Source of the DNA: Micrococcaceae bacterium Sec5.7 | GTDB lineage: Bacteria > Actinomycetota > Actinomycetes > Actinomycetales > Micrococcaceae | DNA: 64,000 nucleotides | Assembly (NCBI GenBank): GCA_039636785.1 | Contig: CP144169.1 | Coordinates: forward strand, 620,001-684,000 | Direction of reading: 5' to 3' | Shown: piece after piece, positions 8,305 to 18,566 of the stretch | Layout: each line of letters starts with the position of its first letter | How positions within the stretch are numbered: position 1 is the first letter of the stretch | Made by a program: the position numbers and the translations under genes | The notes under the pieces: model-generated | The model's input: only the letters and a program-made list of their open reading frames with translations | What the model was told of the DNA's origin: nothing | The model's database searches: none

Positions 8305-11254
8305 CTTTGCGGTTCCCTTCAGCGTCGAAAAGTACGGTTTCTGCCACAACTACGTCAACGAGCTGGTCGCCGGCGGCGGCCACCAGGGTTTCGCCGATCC
8401 GGTTGCGGCCGTTCTTGATCAGGGCCAGGGCAAACGATCTGCCCAAAGCGGCGCTGTGGTAACTCGAGGTGACGAAGCCCTCCATGGGCACCGGTCCGTA
8501 GGCGGGGTTCAGGCTGATGCCCTGCTCCACCAGCTGGGTGCCTTCCGGCAGCCGGAAGGAACCGTCCACCGGCAGCACGCTGACCAGGTGCTTCCGGTCG
8601 GCCCGGGCCGCATCCTTGCGGCTGTAGGAGCGCTTTCCGATGAAGTCCTTGGCCTTGGACACCACCCAGTCCATGCCGGCATCCTGCGGGGTGACCGTGC
8701 CGTCCGTGTCCTGGCCGACGATCGGGTAGCCCTTCTCTGCGCGCAGCACGTGCATCGTCTCGGTGCCGTACGCAGTGATGTTGAATTCCGCCCCGGCAGC
8801 GGCCACCGCTTCCCAGGTATTCAGCCCGTACCAGGACGGGATGTTGATCTCGTAGGCCAGTTCACCGGAGAAGGAGATCCGGCAGATCCGTGCCTGCACT
8901 CCTGAGGCGAGTGTGGTCTCGCGGAATGTCATGAACGGGAAGGCCTCGGTCTTCAGCCCGCCGTCCGCTGCGAGCTGCGGGGCCAGTTTGGCCAGCACCG
9001 CCCGGGATTTGGGCCCGACGACGGCGATGGTGCTCCACTGCTCCGTCACGGAGGTGCAGTTCACATCCAGTTCCGGCCATTCGGTCTGCAGCCACTCTTC
9101 CAGCCAGTCCAGCACCTTGGCGGCGCCGCCCGTGGTGGTGGTCATGAAGAAGCGGTCTTGGTCCAGTCGCAGGGTCACACCGTCGTCGAAGATCATGCCG
9201 TCCGGCGTGCACATGACACCGTAACGGGCCGAACCGGGCGCCAGTTTCTTGAACGCGTTGGTGTAGATACGGTTCAGGAATTCGCCGGCGTCCTTGCCGC
9301 GGATCTCGATCTTGCCCAGCGTGGTGGCGTCCATGAAGCCCACGGAATCACGCACGGCCGCACACTCGCGCAGTACTGCCTCGTCCATGTCCTCGCCCGG
9401 CTGCGGATAGTACCAGGGCCGCTTCCACTGGCCGACATCCTCGAACAGCGCACCCTGCGCCACGTGCCAGGGGTGGATGGAAGTCACCCGCGCGGGGTCG
9501 AAGAGCTCCCCGCGCTGGCGGCCAGCCAGTGCGGCGAAGGCCACGGGCGTGAACGGTGCGCGGTACGCGGTGGTGCCGATTTCACCGATGCCGGCCGTGC
9601 CGCCGCCGCCGTGCTTGAGCGCCGCTGCGATGACGCCGATGGCATTGACGCCTGAGGTTTTTCCCTGGTCGTTGGCGGTGCTGATGGAGGTGTACCGCTT
9701 GATGTGTTCCACCGAGCGCATGCCGGCGCCCGTTGAGCGGAGCACATCCGCCACGGACTGGTCCCGCTGGAAATCCACGAAGTGGTGGTGCCAGTCCTCC
9801 GGTCCGCCGTGCTGGCCGGGAACGAGCCAGAGCTGGCGGGTGGGGGCGGAGGCCCGCGGTGCGGCCTGAAGCGAAGGTACAACGGCCGCGCTGAAACCGG
9901 CTGCGATTGCGGCGGCGGCCCCCGCGGAGATACCTTCGGCGAGGCAATCCGCGGGTTCGAAGCTGCCGCGGCCCGAGCCGGCAACCAGCTGGTTCGGAAC
10001 CACCGAGCTTGGCACGAAGGCTGCCAGCTCCTCGTCCCAGCGCAGCTTGCCCTGGCGCTGGCTGTGCAGGTGCACCACCGGGCTCCAGCCGCCGGAGACA
10101 GCGAGCAGATCGCAGGCAATCCGTTCGATGCCCGAGGTGAGTTCGCCGTCGTCGTTCATGCTCCGGACCGTGACGCCGTTCAGGCGGCCACCGCCGGGGG
10201 TGTCGGTCCCTGAGGTGTCGGCAACGGCACTGCCGATCAGCACCCGGATGCCGGTTTCAACGGCGGCCGCTGCCTTGGTGCTGAGCTTCGGGCGGGCATC
10301 GACTACGGCGGCCACGGTGGCGCCGGCAGCCTGGAGATCCGCGAGCAGCTGGTAGGCAGTGTCGTTCGTGGTGCCGATGACCACCCGGGCGCCTGCGGCC
10401 ACGGCGTAGCGGTTGAGGTAGCTGCGGACGGCGGAGGCGAGCATGATGCCGGGACGGTCGTTGTTTTCAAAGACCAGCGGGCGCTCATGGGCTCCCGGTG
10501 CCAGTACCACCTGCTGCGCCCGGATATGCCAGATCCGCTGACGGGAGACACCCGGGGCGGCCGGGCTGGACAGGTGGTCGGTTCGGTTCTGGGCCGCGAT
10601 GAAGTAGTTCGAATCGTAGGAGCCAAAGGCCGTGGTGCGGTTAAGCACCGTGCACTCTTCCGCTGAAATCAGTTCGGCTTCCACATCCGCAACCCAGTCC
10701 AAAGCCTGTTTGCCTTCAATGGTCTCGGCCAGTCCCGGTGCGGTGGAACCGGACAGCAGGGTGCCGCCAAGCTCCGGCTGGTCATCGATCAGAATGACCC
10801 GGGCCCCCGTCCGGACTGCCTCGCGGGCTGCCGCCAGGCCCGCAGTGCCGCCGCCCACGACCAGGACGTCGGTGTGCACGTACTTCTTGTCGTACTCCGC
10901 CTGGTCCTCGTTGGGGTCCAGTTTGCCCAGGCCGTTAAGCAGCTCGACCTGAAGTCCGTCCACGAGGGAGACGGCCGTTGCCGGAAGCATGGATTCGGCG
11001 ACGTGTCCCGGGAAGCGGGCAGCGATCTTCACCAGGGCATTGGGTTCCTCCACCCCGGCGGCCATGATGCCGCGGGGACGGCCCTCGTAGAGCGAGTTGC
11101 CGGCGTTGATGCGGCCGTTGGCCAACAGCGCCGAGGCGATGGTGTCCCCCGGGTGTCCGGCATACTCCTGGCCGTCCACGGTGAACCGCCAGCTGATGCT
11201 GCGGTCAATGCGGCCGCCGGTGCTGAGACGGGCGGGCTGCGGCTGAGTAGTCAT
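8297..11254 (-). CDS. soxA: Sarcosine oxidase alpha subunit
   Basis: A 985-residue SoxA, close to the family's usual length. It starts with a 2Fe-2S-ferredoxin-like fold ([17 protein letters not shown]), followed by an NAD-binding Rossmann region ([19 protein letters not shown]) and a C-terminal aminomethyltransferase-like THF-binding domain ([32 protein letters not shown]). With SoxB, D and G it oxidises sarcosine to glycine, forming H2O2 and 5,10-methylene-THF (or formaldehyde without folate). The start overlaps soxD by 4 bases (ATGA). Confidence 0.97.
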   Translation of the reverse strand: MTTQPQPARLSTGGRIDRSISWRFTVDGQEYAGHPGDTIASALLANGRINAGNSLYEGRPRGIMAAGVEEPNALVKIAARFPGHVAESMLPATAVSLVDGLQVELLNGLGKLDPNEDQAEYDKKYVHTDVLVVGGGTAGLAAAREAVRTGARVILIDDQPELGGTLLSGSTAPGLAETIEGKQALDWVADVEAELISAEECTVLNRTTAFGSYDSNYFIAAQNRTDHLSSPAAPGVSRQRIWHIRAQQVVLAPGAHERPLVFENNDRPGIMLASAVRSYLNRYAVAAGARVVIGTTNDTAYQLLADLQAAGATVAAVVDARPKLSTKAAAAVETGIRVLIGSAVADTSGTDTPGGGRLNGVTVRSMNDDGELTSGIERIACDLLAVSGGWSPVVHLHSQRQGKLRWDEELAAFVPSSVVPNQLVAGSGRGSFEPADCLAEGISAGAAAAIAAGFSAAVVPSLQAAPRASAPTRQLWLVPGQHGGPEDWHHHFVDFQRDQSVADVLRSTGAGMRSVEHIKRYTSISTANDQGKTSGVNAIGVIAAALKHGGGGTAGIGEIGTTAYRAPFTPVAFAALAGRQRGELFDPARVTSIHPWHVAQGALFEDVGQWKRPWYYPQPGEDMDEAVLRECAAVRDSVGFMDATTLGKIEIRGKDAGEFLNRIYTNAFKKLAPGSARYGVMCTPDGMIFDDGVTLRLDQDRFFMTTTTGGAAKVLDWLEEWLQTEWPELDVNCTSVTEQWSTIAVVGPKSRAVLAKLAPQLAADGGLKTEAFPFMTFRETTLASGVQARICRISFSGELAYEINIPSWYGLNTWEAVAAAGAEFNITAYGTETMHVLRAEKGYPIVGQDTDGTVTPQDAGMDWVVSKAKDFIGKRSYSRKDAARADRKHLVSVLPVDGSFRLPEGTQLVEQGISLNPAYGPVPMEGFVTSSYHSAALGRSFALALIKNGRNRIGETLVAAAGDQLVDVVVAETVLFDAEGNRKDG

Positions 11255-11646
11255 TTGAGAGCTCCTTCCGGGGAAGCGGGGCTGCTGCTGGTGCCGGAGT
11301 TACCGGCTGCGGGGCTTGCGCTGGAGCCGGCGTTACCGGCTGCGGGGCTTGTGGTGGCGCCGGCTTCGGGGCTGCCGGCCGGGCGGGGTTCCCCCATCCG
11401 GTACACGGCCTGGATCTCATAGCTCACGGTGTCCCGGAGCATGTTGAACCATTGCCGACAGCCGGTGCTGTGCAGCCAGCGTTCGGCGAAGGCGCCCTTG
11501 GTGTTGTCCCGGTAGAACAGGTATTCGGCCCATTCACGGTCTGTCAGGGTGTCCGGGGCTTCCGGGTAGGCCACGTGGGCCTGGCCGCCGTACTGGAACT
11601 CGGTCTCGTCCCGGGAGCCGCAGTTTGGGCATGAAATCAACAGCAT
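11251..11646 (-). CDS. soxD: Sarcosine oxidase delta subunit with low-complexity C-terminal tail
   Basis: SoxD core of about 90 residues with the zinc-binding motifs CPNCG (6-10) and HSTGCRQWF (about 59-67). After this the 131-residue product carries a Gly/Ala/Ser/Pro tail of about 35 residues in which [11 protein letters not shown] and [11 protein letters not shown] are tandem copies. The tail is encoded by a 20-base direct repeat at 11299-11318 and 11332-11351 (33-base period, 11 codons). SoxD subunits are normally about 90-110 residues, so the tail looks like a lineage-specific expansion. It overlaps soxA by ATGA. Confidence 0.93.
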   Translation of the reverse strand: MLLISCPNCGSRDETEFQYGGQAHVAYPEAPDTLTDREWAEYLFYRDNTKGAFAERWLHSTGCRQWFNMLRDTVSYEIQAVYRMGEPRPAGSPEAGATTSPAAGNAGSSASPAAGNSGTSSSPASPEGALK

Positions 11647-11659
11647 GTCCGGCCTCTTT

Positions 11660-12880
11660 CTAGTGGGCCACGGCGGCGGCGCCGTGTTCGTCGATCAGGG
11701 CACCGGTTTCGAAGCGTTCCAGTGCAAAGGGCTTGTTGAGCTTGTGGGGGGTGCCGGTGGCGATGGTGTGCGCGAATGTCAGTCCGGCGGCGGGGGTGGC
11801 TTTGAACCCGCCGGTGCCCCAGCCGCAGTTCACGAACATGTTTTCCACCGGTGTGGTGCCGACAATCGGCGAGGCGTCCAGTGTGGTGTCCACGATCCCG
11901 CCCCAGGTCCGGAGCACGTGGGCCCTGGCAAAGATCGGAAAGAGCTCGACGGCGGCAGCCATCTGATGCTCGATCACGTGGAACGATCCGCGCTGGCCGT
12001 AGCCGTTGTAGGAATCCACGCCGGCGCCCATGACCAGTTCGCCCTTGTGCGCCTGGGAGACATAGACGTGGACGTGGTTGGACATCACCACGGTGGGGTG
12101 GACAGGCTCGTGCAGTTCAGAGACCAGGGCCTGGAGGGGGTGCGACTGGATGGGCAGCCGGAACCCTGCCATCTCGGCCAGGACGCTGCTGTGGCCCGCG
12201 GCAGCGAGGCCCACCTTTTCGGTGTGGATGGTGCCGCGGTTGGTCTTGACGCCCACCACCCGGTTGCCGTCCTTGAGGAAGCCCGTGACTTCGCAGTTCT
12301 GGATGATGTCCACACCCAGTTCATCGCACTTGCGGGCGAAGGCCCACGCCACGTGGTCGTGCTTAGCGATGCCGGCGCGCGGCTGGTACGTGGCGCCCAT
12401 GACCGGGTAGCGGATGTTGTCGTTGATGTTCAGGATGGGGCAGAGTTCCTTGACCTGCTGCGGGTCCAGCCACTCGGCATCCACGCCGTTGAGCTTGTTG
12501 GCACCGACGCGCCGGATGCTTTCGCGGACGTCGCCCAGGGTGTGGGCGAGGTTCATGACGCCGCGCTGGCTGAACAGGAAATCGTATTCGAGCTCTTCTG
12601 GCAGGATTTCCCACAGCTTGAGGGCGTGCTCGTAGATGGCCGCGCTCTCGTCCCAGAGGTAGTTTGAGCGGATGATGGTGGTGTTGCGGGCCATGTTGCC
12701 GCCGGCCAGCCAGCCCTTTTCCAGCACCGCGATGTTGGTCATGCCATGGTTCTTGGCCAGGAAGTAAGCCGTAGCCAGGCCGTGTCCGCCGCCGCCCACA
12801 ATCACCGCGTCGTAGGAGGATTTGGGCTCCGGGTTGCGCCAGAGGAAATCCGGGTGTTCCGGAGGCTGATGAGTGGTCAC
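11660..12880 (-). CDS. soxB: Sarcosine oxidase beta subunit
   Basis: A 406-residue SoxB of standard length with the N-terminal FAD-binding motif [18 protein letters not shown] and a DAO-type fold. In this family the subunit binds FAD, and covalent FMN at the interface with SoxA, and holds the sarcosine oxidation site. It starts at a GTG that overlaps the glyA stop (GTGA), so it is co-translated with gly[18 protein letters not shown] near the C-terminus is the typical second FAD-contact region. Confidence 0.96.
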   Translation of the reverse strand: MTTHQPPEHPDFLWRNPEPKSSYDAVIVGGGGHGLATAYFLAKNHGMTNIAVLEKGWLAGGNMARNTTIIRSNYLWDESAAIYEHALKLWEILPEELEYDFLFSQRGVMNLAHTLGDVRESIRRVGANKLNGVDAEWLDPQQVKELCPILNINDNIRYPVMGATYQPRAGIAKHDHVAWAFARKCDELGVDIIQNCEVTGFLKDGNRVVGVKTNRGTIHTEKVGLAAAGHSSVLAEMAGFRLPIQSHPLQALVSELHEPVHPTVVMSNHVHVYVSQAHKGELVMGAGVDSYNGYGQRGSFHVIEHQMAAAVELFPIFARAHVLRTWGGIVDTTLDASPIVGTTPVENMFVNCGWGTGGFKATPAAGLTFAHTIATGTPHKLNKPFALERFETGALIDEHGAAAVAH

Positions 12881-14244
12881 TGTCCTGCTCCGATCATTTC
12901 TGCATCGAGTTCAGTTGCCGCTGCATCGGTACCGGCGCCGTTGCCGGTGCTGCCAAAAGACAGATGCGCGTAGAGCGGGAACCTTGCGGCCAGTGCGCTG
13001 ACCCGGCCGCGGAGTTCGACGGCGGTTTCCTCGCTGAGCTGCCCGTCTTGCGTTGATGCGGCGAGGGCTTCCGCGATGATGTCCGCCACTTCGGCGAATT
13101 CGGGGACTCCGAAGCCGCGGGTGGCCAGTGCCGGTGTGCCTATCCGCAGGCCCGAGGAAACCATGGGCGGGCGCGGGTCGAATGGAACAGCGTTGCGGTT
13201 CACGGTGATGCCGATCCGGTGCAGGCGGTCTTCCGCCTGTTGCCCATCCAGTTCAGAATGCCGCAGGTCGACCAGTACCAGGTGCACATCGGTGCCGCCG
13301 TTCACCACCGAAATGCCGGCGGCGCCGACGTCGTCCTTCAACAGCCTGGAGGCCAGAATCCGGGCGCCTTCCAGCGTTCGCTGCTGCCTTTCCCTGAACT
13401 CCACGGACGCGGCGATCTTGAAGGCCACCGCCTTAGCAGCAATCACATGTTCCAGCGGTCCGCCCTGCTGGCCGGGGAAAACAGCACTGTTGATCTTGCG
13501 GGCGTACTGCTCCTTGCTCAGGATCACGCCGCCGCGGGGGCCGCCCAGGGTCTTGTGCGTTGTGGTGGTGACGACGTCGGCGTACGGCACCGGATTCGGG
13601 TGCAGCCCGGCGGCCACCAGCCCTGCGAAGTGGGCCATGTCCACCATCAGGTAGGCACCGACCAGATCGGCGATGCGGCGGAATTCGGCGAAATCCAGCT
13701 GCCTGGAGTAGGCAGACCAGCCGGCCACGATCATCCTGGGCCGGTGTTGGAGCGCCAATGATTCCACCTCGGCCATATCCACCAGGTGATCTTCTTCGCT
13801 CACGTGGTAGGGGATGACTTTGTAGAGCTTGCCGGAGAAGTTGAGGCGCATGCCGTGCGTGAGGTGGCCGCCGTGGGCCAGGGCCAGCCCCATGATCGTG
13901 TCACCGGGTTCCAGCAGCGCAGACATAGCGGCGGCGTTGGCCTGGGCTCCGGAGTGCGGCTGCACGTTGGCGGCCTCGGCTCCGAACAGTGCTTTGACGC
14001 GGTCAATTGCCAGCTGCTCAATCACGTCCACGTGCTCGCAACCGCCGTAGTAGCGCTTGCCCGGGTAGCCCTCGGCGTACTTATTGGTCAGCACCGAGCC
14101 CTGCGCCTCCATCACGGAAGCCGGCGCGAAGTTCTCCGACGCGATCATCTCCAGCGTTGACTGCTGGCGGATGAGCTCCTGGGAAATGGCCTGGGCGACT
14201 TCGGCGTCGACGTTGGCGAGGGTGTGGTTCAGCTGCCCTGTCAT
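12877..14244 (-). CDS. glyA: Serine hydroxymethyltransferase, sox-operon copy
   Basis: A 455-residue SHMT, first gene of the operon glyA-soxBDAG-sdaA-purU. The pyridoxal-phosphate lysine lies in [14 protein letters not shown], and [20 protein letters not shown] is the substrate-binding start. It joins glycine with the methylene group carried on THF to give serine, using the same 5,10-methylene-THF that sarcosine oxidase and DMGO make. A strong AAGGAGG site (14250-14256) sits 5 bases before the ATG. The housekeeping glyA is probably elsewhere. Confidence 0.95.
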   Translation of the reverse strand: MTGQLNHTLANVDAEVAQAISQELIRQQSTLEMIASENFAPASVMEAQGSVLTNKYAEGYPGKRYYGGCEHVDVIEQLAIDRVKALFGAEAANVQPHSGAQANAAAMSALLEPGDTIMGLALAHGGHLTHGMRLNFSGKLYKVIPYHVSEEDHLVDMAEVESLALQHRPRMIVAGWSAYSRQLDFAEFRRIADLVGAYLMVDMAHFAGLVAAGLHPNPVPYADVVTTTTHKTLGGPRGGVILSKEQYARKINSAVFPGQQGGPLEHVIAAKAVAFKIAASVEFRERQQRTLEGARILASRLLKDDVGAAGISVVNGGTDVHLVLVDLRHSELDGQQAEDRLHRIGITVNRNAVPFDPRPPMVSSGLRIGTPALATRGFGVPEFAEVADIIAEALAASTQDGQLSEETAVELRGRVSALAARFPLYAHLSFGSTGNGAGTDAAATELDAEMIGAGQ

Positions 14245-14415
14245 GGCTTCCTCCTTGAAATACCTAAACGTGTTGACTGTTCGACTACTGGTCTATAACT
14301 GATATATTAGATTTAGTGAAATAGTATGTTGTGGATCACGCGGCGTCAACAGTCCGGCGCAATGTGACCGCAGGGCCGCCTGGCAGCCCCGGACCGCAGG
14401 ATTGGAAGCAGGACC
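14245..14415. promoter_or_regulatory. AT-rich divergent promoter region, glyA-sox operon / gntR
   Basis: A 171-base gap, markedly richer in A+T than its surroundings (about 14270-14335). It holds an imperfect inverted element TCTATAACTGATATATTAGA at 14292-14311 (TCTA...TAGA ends). It separates the glyA-sox operon from the GntR gene, so both promoters and an autoregulatory site of the GntR protein are expected here. Individual -35/-10 boxes were not assigned. Confidence 0.45.
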
Positions 14416-15099
14416 ATGAGCATCGCCCCTGAATCGCTGGAGGCCAGCGCACCGGACGCCGGAGCGCCGGCAACTTCCCTGGCCGAGCATGCCTACCTGC
14501 AGTTGCGGGACAAACTCATCATGCTCGAAATCAGGCCTGGCGATCCCCTCAACGACGGCCGGATTGCCGCCGAACTTGGCATCGGGCGCACCCCGGTACG
14601 GGAGGCCATCAAGCGGCTGGAAAGTGACCACCTGGTGGTTTCCTACCCGCGCCGCGGAACGTTTGCCACCGGCGTCGACATCACCGAACTCGCGGACGTC
14701 TCGGAAATCCGGGAGCTCCTTGAGCCGCTGGCCGCCCGCCGCGCCGCGGGCATGGCCAGTCCCCGGTTGCGCCAGGAACTGCGGGACGTGGCCACGGCCA
14801 TCGGTGCTCTGGACGGCGAGGCCACGCAGCATGAACTGATGCGCTACGACATAACGGTGCACCGGCTCATCTACAAAGCAGCAGCCAACCCACACCTTGA
14901 GGATGTGCTGATCCGCTGCGACAACCTGGCCACCCGGATCTGGTGTCTGATGCTGGACAAAATACCCTCGGTGTCGGGGCACATCACCGAACATGTGGAG
15001 CTGCTTAACGCGATCGCCGATGGCAATGCCGACCTTGCAGCGGAACTTGCACTGCACCACGTGACGAGCTTCGAGGAGAGTGTCCGCAGCGTTCTCTAG
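14416..15099 (+). CDS. GntR-family regulator (FCD/FadR subfamily)
   Basis: A 227-residue regulator. The winged helix-turn-helix (about 22-85) contains PLNDGRIAAELGIGRTPVREAIKRLE, and the C-terminal FCD all-helical ligand domain (about 95-215) has the metal-binding-type residues of the subfamily (R-x-x-E-x-x-A, H in TVHRL, H in ITEHVELL and the C-terminal H pair). It is divergent from glyA-soxBDAG and is the natural candidate regulator of that operon. It is followed after a short gap by an IclR gene on the same strand. Confidence 0.88.
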   Translation: MSIAPESLEASAPDAGAPATSLAEHAYLQLRDKLIMLEIRPGDPLNDGRIAAELGIGRTPVREAIKRLESDHLVVSYPRRGTFATGVDITELADVSEIRELLEPLAARRAAGMASPRLRQELRDVATAIGALDGEATQHELMRYDITVHRLIYKAAANPHLEDVLIRCDNLATRIWCLMLDKIPSVSGHITEHVELLNAIADGNADLAAELALHHVTSFEESVRSVL

Positions 15100-15114
15100 G
15101 CCGGGTTCTCTAGG
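15091..15114 (+). repeat. 10-base direct repeat at the gntR/iclR junction
   Basis: GTTCTCTAGG occurs at 15091-15100 and again at 15105-15114, so the gntR stop codon context is duplicated just before the iclR start. It looks like a small duplication and has no clear role. Confidence 0.5.
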
Positions 15115-15123
15115 ATGAACACT

Positions 15124-15933
15124 ATGGATGCCGATGATTCCTCCCTTAACGAGCTTGATCCAGCGGGCCCCCACCAAGGCGGTGTGCAGTCGGTGGACCG
15201 GGCCATCACTGTCCTTGAGATCCTGGCGCGCAACGGTGACGCCGGCGTGAGCGAAATCGCCGAGGAAATGGGCGTGCACAAGTCGACGGCGTCACGGCTG
15301 TTGAGCGCTCTTGATGCCCGCGGCATGGTCCAGCAGAACAGCGAACGGGGCAAGTACCAGCTCGGTTTCACCATCCTGCGGCTGGCCAGCGCGATACCGG
15401 CGCGGCTCAGCCTGGTCAGGGAGGCTCGTGCGGATTTGGAGTCACTCGCAGAGGAGTTCTCGGAGACCGCAAACCTGGCTGTGCTCCGGTCCAACTTCGC
15501 CGTGAACGTGGACCAGGCGATCGGCCCGTCGACACTTGGTACACAGGACTGGATCGGCGGGCTGACTCCGCTGCACGCCACCTCCAGCGGCAAGGTGCTG
15601 CTTGCTGCCTTGTCGGTCGGGGAGCGAAACCGCGTTCTCGCTGAGGCCGGACAGGCCGCTCTGACGCTTCGCACCATCACCTCCCGGAACGAATTGGAAA
15701 AGCAGCTGCTGGTTGTGGCCGAGGCGGGGTATGCCACGGTCTACGAGGAACTCGAACCCGGGCTGAACGCCATCGCAGTCCCGGTCTGGAACTACAGCGG
15801 TGCGGTGGTTGGTTCCGTCAGCTTGTCCGGCCCGGCCTTCCGCTTTGACCCGGAGAAAATACCCGGCCTCATTGCGTCCCTCAAGAAGGCCGGGCAATCA
15901 ATCAGCGCCAGAATGGGCTACACCGGGCGCTGA
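15124..15933 (+). CDS. IclR-family regulator
   Basis: A 269-residue regulator with an N-terminal winged HTH (about 23-85, SVDRAITVLEILAR... GVSEIAEEMGVHKSTASRLLSAL) and an IclR effector domain (about 95-265; LTPLHATSSGKVLLAAL, YEELEPGLNAIAVPVW). Two ATGs 9 bases apart are possible; 15124 has AGGA 8 bases upstream, whereas 15115 directly abuts it. It lies between the GntR gene and the convergent Rieske oxygenase. The IclR-type palindrome TTGCGCATTACGCAA in the nearby reductase/ferredoxin divergent region is a plausible target. The effector may be betaine or a demethylated product (inference). Confidence 0.87.
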   Translation: MDADDSSLNELDPAGPHQGGVQSVDRAITVLEILARNGDAGVSEIAEEMGVHKSTASRLLSALDARGMVQQNSERGKYQLGFTILRLASAIPARLSLVREARADLESLAEEFSETANLAVLRSNFAVNVDQAIGPSTLGTQDWIGGLTPLHATSSGKVLLAALSVGERNRVLAEAGQAALTLRTITSRNELEKQLLVVAEAGYATVYEELEPGLNAIAVPVWNYSGAVVGSVSLSGPAFRFDPEKIPGLIASLKKAGQSISARMGYTGR

Positions 15934-15942
15934 GCCGGCGAT

Positions 15943-17079
15943 TCACGCCTCGTCAGGAACATCCGTGATCCTGCCGGTCACCCAGCTGTGGAAGGCTTCA
16001 ATGTGGTGCTCACTGGGCACCAGGACTCCACCCGCGGCGTAGACCTTGGATCCCATGGCGGGCTGGCACCGTTCGCACGCATCAAAATCCTGCTGGTTCA
16101 CCCGGTGGAAGAGCTCCACAGACGCCGTGACGTCCTTGCCGGACTCGACAACACTCGGCAGGTACAGCCAGTCACATTCAACAATGGTCCGGTCTGCGGC
16201 CAATGGAAACATCCGGTGGATGATGACGTGGTCCGGGACGAGGTTCACAAAGACGTTGGGCTTGATGGTGACGGCGTAGTAGCGCCGGTCCTGGTCTTCC
16301 CCCACACCGGGCAAGCGGTCCAGGCCCTCTGATCCGTCAACGGTGAAGCCCTTGACGTCTTCGCCGAATTCAGCACCGTGTCCCACGAAGTATTGTGCCG
16401 CAAGGCCGTCGGCAAATTCCGGCAGCACTTCCGTCAGTTCGGGGTGGATAGTGGCGCAGTGGTAGCACTCCATGAAGTTTTCAATGATGAGCTTCCAGTT
16501 CGCCTTGACGTCATACCTGATGCGCCGGCCCAGGCTCAGGTTGGCAATGTCGTAATCCTCCACCGCCTGCAGACTCCCGAGCCGCTCCTCGATGGCACCC
16601 ATGACATCTTCCTCGAAGGAGGGAGGCTCGTCGGCCAGGCACACCCAGGCGTACCCCATGTATTCGCGCACGGGGATCTTGACGAGGCCATACTCATTGC
16701 GGTCGATGTCCGGCATCTTCGTCAGGTTGGGGGCGGCGATGAGTTTGCCTTCAAGGTCATACGTCCAGGCGTGGTACGGGCACTGGAACGAGCGGCTGGC
16801 CTCACCGGATTCCTCCATGCACAGCTTCACGCCGCGGTGCCGGCAGATGTTGTAGAACGCCCGCACCTCGCCCTTTCTGGTCCGGTTGATCAGGACACTC
16901 TCGCGGCCGATCTGCACCGTCTTGAAGGAGCCCGGCTTTTCGAGATCCGCGGTCCGCACGGCGCAAAACCACATCTGTTCGAAGATGCGCTCCTGCTCTG
17001 CACGGAAAATCTCTTCACTCACATACGTGTGGCCGGGAAGAGTGGGGATCAGGCTTGGGGAAACTACTTCAGTGGTCAT
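15943..17079 (-). CDS. gbcA: Rieske non-haem iron oxygenase alpha subunit, GbcA-like glycine betaine demethylase
   Basis: A 378-residue ring-hydroxylating-type oxygenase. The Rieske ligands are C79-x-H81 and C100-x2-H103, and the catalytic iron ligands are H207 and H212 in NFMECYHCATIHPEL plus an Asp in QQDFDACE (D331). Family relatives GbcA and plant choline monooxygenase act on quaternary amines. Placement between dmg/bet and sox genes points to N-demethylation of glycine betaine to dimethylglycine with release of formaldehyde. AAGGAG lies 5 bases before the ATG. It is downstream of the reductase gene on the same strand. Substrate assignment rests on context. Stachydrine or choline cannot be excluded. 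Confidence 0.82.
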   Translation of the reverse strand: MTTEVVSPSLIPTLPGHTYVSEEIFRAEQERIFEQMWFCAVRTADLEKPGSFKTVQIGRESVLINRTRKGEVRAFYNICRHRGVKLCMEESGEASRSFQCPYHAWTYDLEGKLIAAPNLTKMPDIDRNEYGLVKIPVREYMGYAWVCLADEPPSFEEDVMGAIEERLGSLQAVEDYDIANLSLGRRIRYDVKANWKLIIENFMECYHCATIHPELTEVLPEFADGLAAQYFVGHGAEFGEDVKGFTVDGSEGLDRLPGVGEDQDRRYYAVTIKPNVFVNLVPDHVIIHRMFPLAADRTIVECDWLYLPSVVESGKDVTASVELFHRVNQQDFDACERCQPAMGSKVYAAGGVLVPSEHHIEAFHSWVTGRITDVPDEA

Positions 17080-17127
17080 TCTGACTCCTTTGCGATGATA
17101 CTAGCGTTGGCGGTATTGGCTGGACGG

Positions 17128-18333
17128 CTACAAGGCAGCCAGGACAGGCTGCAGACTGGCCGGCCGGGCGTTGAGTTGCCTACGCCAGCGGGTGAACAGC
17201 CGGGGCTGGTTCACCCCGAGTACACCGACGGCCTCCACACCCCGGTAGTAGACAGCCAGAAAACTGTTCTGCGCGGGGTCGCCGGCCTCGATGGCCACGC
17301 GCTCGGCCTCGCGTGCATGGCCAGCGAACTGCAGCTTGATGCCGTATTGATCGGACCAGAAATACGGCACATTCAGTGGCAGCGGCGCCGCGCCAGGGTC
17401 CAGCAGAGCGGCGATCGCCAGGGCGGGGCGTTCCTGGGCACCGCTCCAATGTTCAACGCGGTGGTGCTTTCCGGCCCGGTGGTCCAGCCATGCGGCGCAG
17501 TCACCAACGGCGACAACCCCTGGAACGCTGGTCCGGCCCATGGAGTCACACAGGACGCCGTCGCCGATTTCCAGGCCGGAACCGGCCAGCCATCCGACGT
17601 TGGGTACGGCCCCGATGCCCACCAGCACGACGTCGGCGGAGCGGTACCGGCCATCGCTCAGCCGGATCCCGGTAACGTTGCCTTCCCCGCTGTAATACGA
17701 GTCGATGCCTGTGTCACAAATCAGCTCCACGCCGTTCATGGAATGAAGCCTTGCCAGGACGGCGCCCATCTCAGCACCGAGGGGGCCGCTCAAGGGAATC
17801 GGTCCGGTACAGATGATGGTGACATCCATCCCCAACGCCTTTGCTGTGGACGCGACCTCGGCGCCGATGAACCCACCTCCCACAACCAGCAGGCGGCCAC
17901 CCGGCACCAGCTCGGGGGCAAGGTCCTGTGCGTCCAGGAGCGTTCGCAGCGTGAAGACATTGGACAGGCCAGCCAGCTCCGGCAGGGTCCGGGCAGAGGC
18001 GCCGGTGGCGATCACGACGCCGTCCGCCGCCACGGTTCTTCCGTCACCGAGTGTGACGATCCGGGAGGCGGCGTCGAAGCTGTGCGCACGGGTGCCGAGC
18101 AGCCATTCGGCCTGCAGCGGGTCGTCGCCTGATCCGGCGTCCTGCGTTTCGAGGGAGAGGTCGCTGACGCTGATCCTCCCCGCCAGGAATTCCTTGGACA
18201 GCGGCGGGCGGTCATAGGGACGGTGCGGCTCGTCACCGATGATGAGCAGCCGGCCGCGGAAGCCCTGGGCACGTGCCGCCCGCGCGGCGGAAATCCCGGC
18301 CAGTGATGCCCCCACAATCGCCAATGTCTGCAT
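17128..18333 (-). CDS. FAD/NADH ferredoxin reductase partner of the Rieske oxygenase
   Basis: A 401-residue pyridine-nucleotide-disulfide-type reductase of the rubredoxin/ferredoxin reductase class. The FAD motif is IVGASLAGISAARAAR near the N-terminus, the NAD motif LLVVGGGFIGAEVAS (about 150-165), and VPGVVAVGDCAAW the second FAD contact, followed by the C-terminal reductase domain. The ATG at 18333 is chosen because GGGAGG lies 5 bases upstream; a GTG two codons earlier would abut that site. It precedes gbcA by 48 bases and is divergent from a Rieske ferredoxin, making a three-component electron chain NADH - reductase - ferredoxin - oxygenase. Confidence 0.88.
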   Translation of the reverse strand: MQTLAIVGASLAGISAARAARAQGFRGRLLIIGDEPHRPYDRPPLSKEFLAGRISVSDLSLETQDAGSGDDPLQAEWLLGTRAHSFDAASRIVTLGDGRTVAADGVVIATGASARTLPELAGLSNVFTLRTLLDAQDLAPELVPGGRLLVVGGGFIGAEVASTAKALGMDVTIICTGPIPLSGPLGAEMGAVLARLHSMNGVELICDTGIDSYYSGEGNVTGIRLSDGRYRSADVVLVGIGAVPNVGWLAGSGLEIGDGVLCDSMGRTSVPGVVAVGDCAAWLDHRAGKHHRVEHWSGAQERPALAIAALLDPGAAPLPLNVPYFWSDQYGIKLQFAGHAREAERVAIEAGDPAQNSFLAVYYRGVEAVGVLGVNQPRLFTRWRRQLNARPASLQPVLAAL

Positions 18334-18365
18334 GGCCACCTCCCAATTCTTTCGAGTGCAACGAA

Positions 18366-18380
18366 TTGCGCATTACGCAA
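18366..18380. promoter_or_regulatory. Palindrome TTGCGCATTACGCAA, putative IclR-type operator
   Basis: A perfect 5-base inverted repeat around CATTA, in the 233-base divergent region between the reductase-gbcA operon and the ferredoxin-purU-dmg genes. It is 33 bases before the reductase start and fits the 15-base palindromes bound by IclR proteins; an iclR gene lies at 15124. A palindrome of the same frame occurs at 1246-1260. Confidence 0.55.
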
Positions 18381-18487
18381 CATTCATCTCTATGCGAAAC
18401 AGCGTGACCGAACTCACAGGCCTATGTCAAGCAAACGGCGGATTAGGATTTAACCCTTGACAAGGCAGAGTGAGGTGGATCACGCTG

Positions 18488-18502
18488 TTGCGTATTGTGA
18501 TC
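18488..18502. promoter_or_regulatory. Possible second, degenerate copy of the same operator
   Basis: TTGCGTATTGTGATC matches the reverse complement of the 18366 palindrome at 10 of 15 positions, with an intact TTGCG half. It lies about 65 bases upstream of the ferredoxin gene. This is a weak match and is offered as a candidate site only. Confidence 0.3.
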
Positions 18503-18566
18503 GGAGTTGATCATGGAACAACCAGCCCGCAGCTTTAGCCGATACCGGTGATATGAGGTTCATCAG

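Noticed and set aside
11299..11351. Repeat in soxD considered as a minisatellite outside coding sequence
   Set aside because: The period is 33 bases, in frame, and lies inside the soxD reading frame, so it is a coding repeat.
14292..14311. Assignment of the AT-rich element as a defined FadR-type operator
   Set aside because: Only the four outer bases on each side are symmetrical and the TGGTnnnACCA-type pattern is absent, so it is kept only as part of the promoter region.
14293..15279. Long frame antisense to the GntR gene, extending into the sox promoter gap
   Set aside because: The plus-strand GntR has a full winged HTH and FCD domain, and the antisense product is featureless.
16378..18132. 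A 584-residue open frame antisense to gbcA and the reductase
   Set aside because: It crosses two genes with clear motifs, and its translation is low-complexity with no family resemblance.
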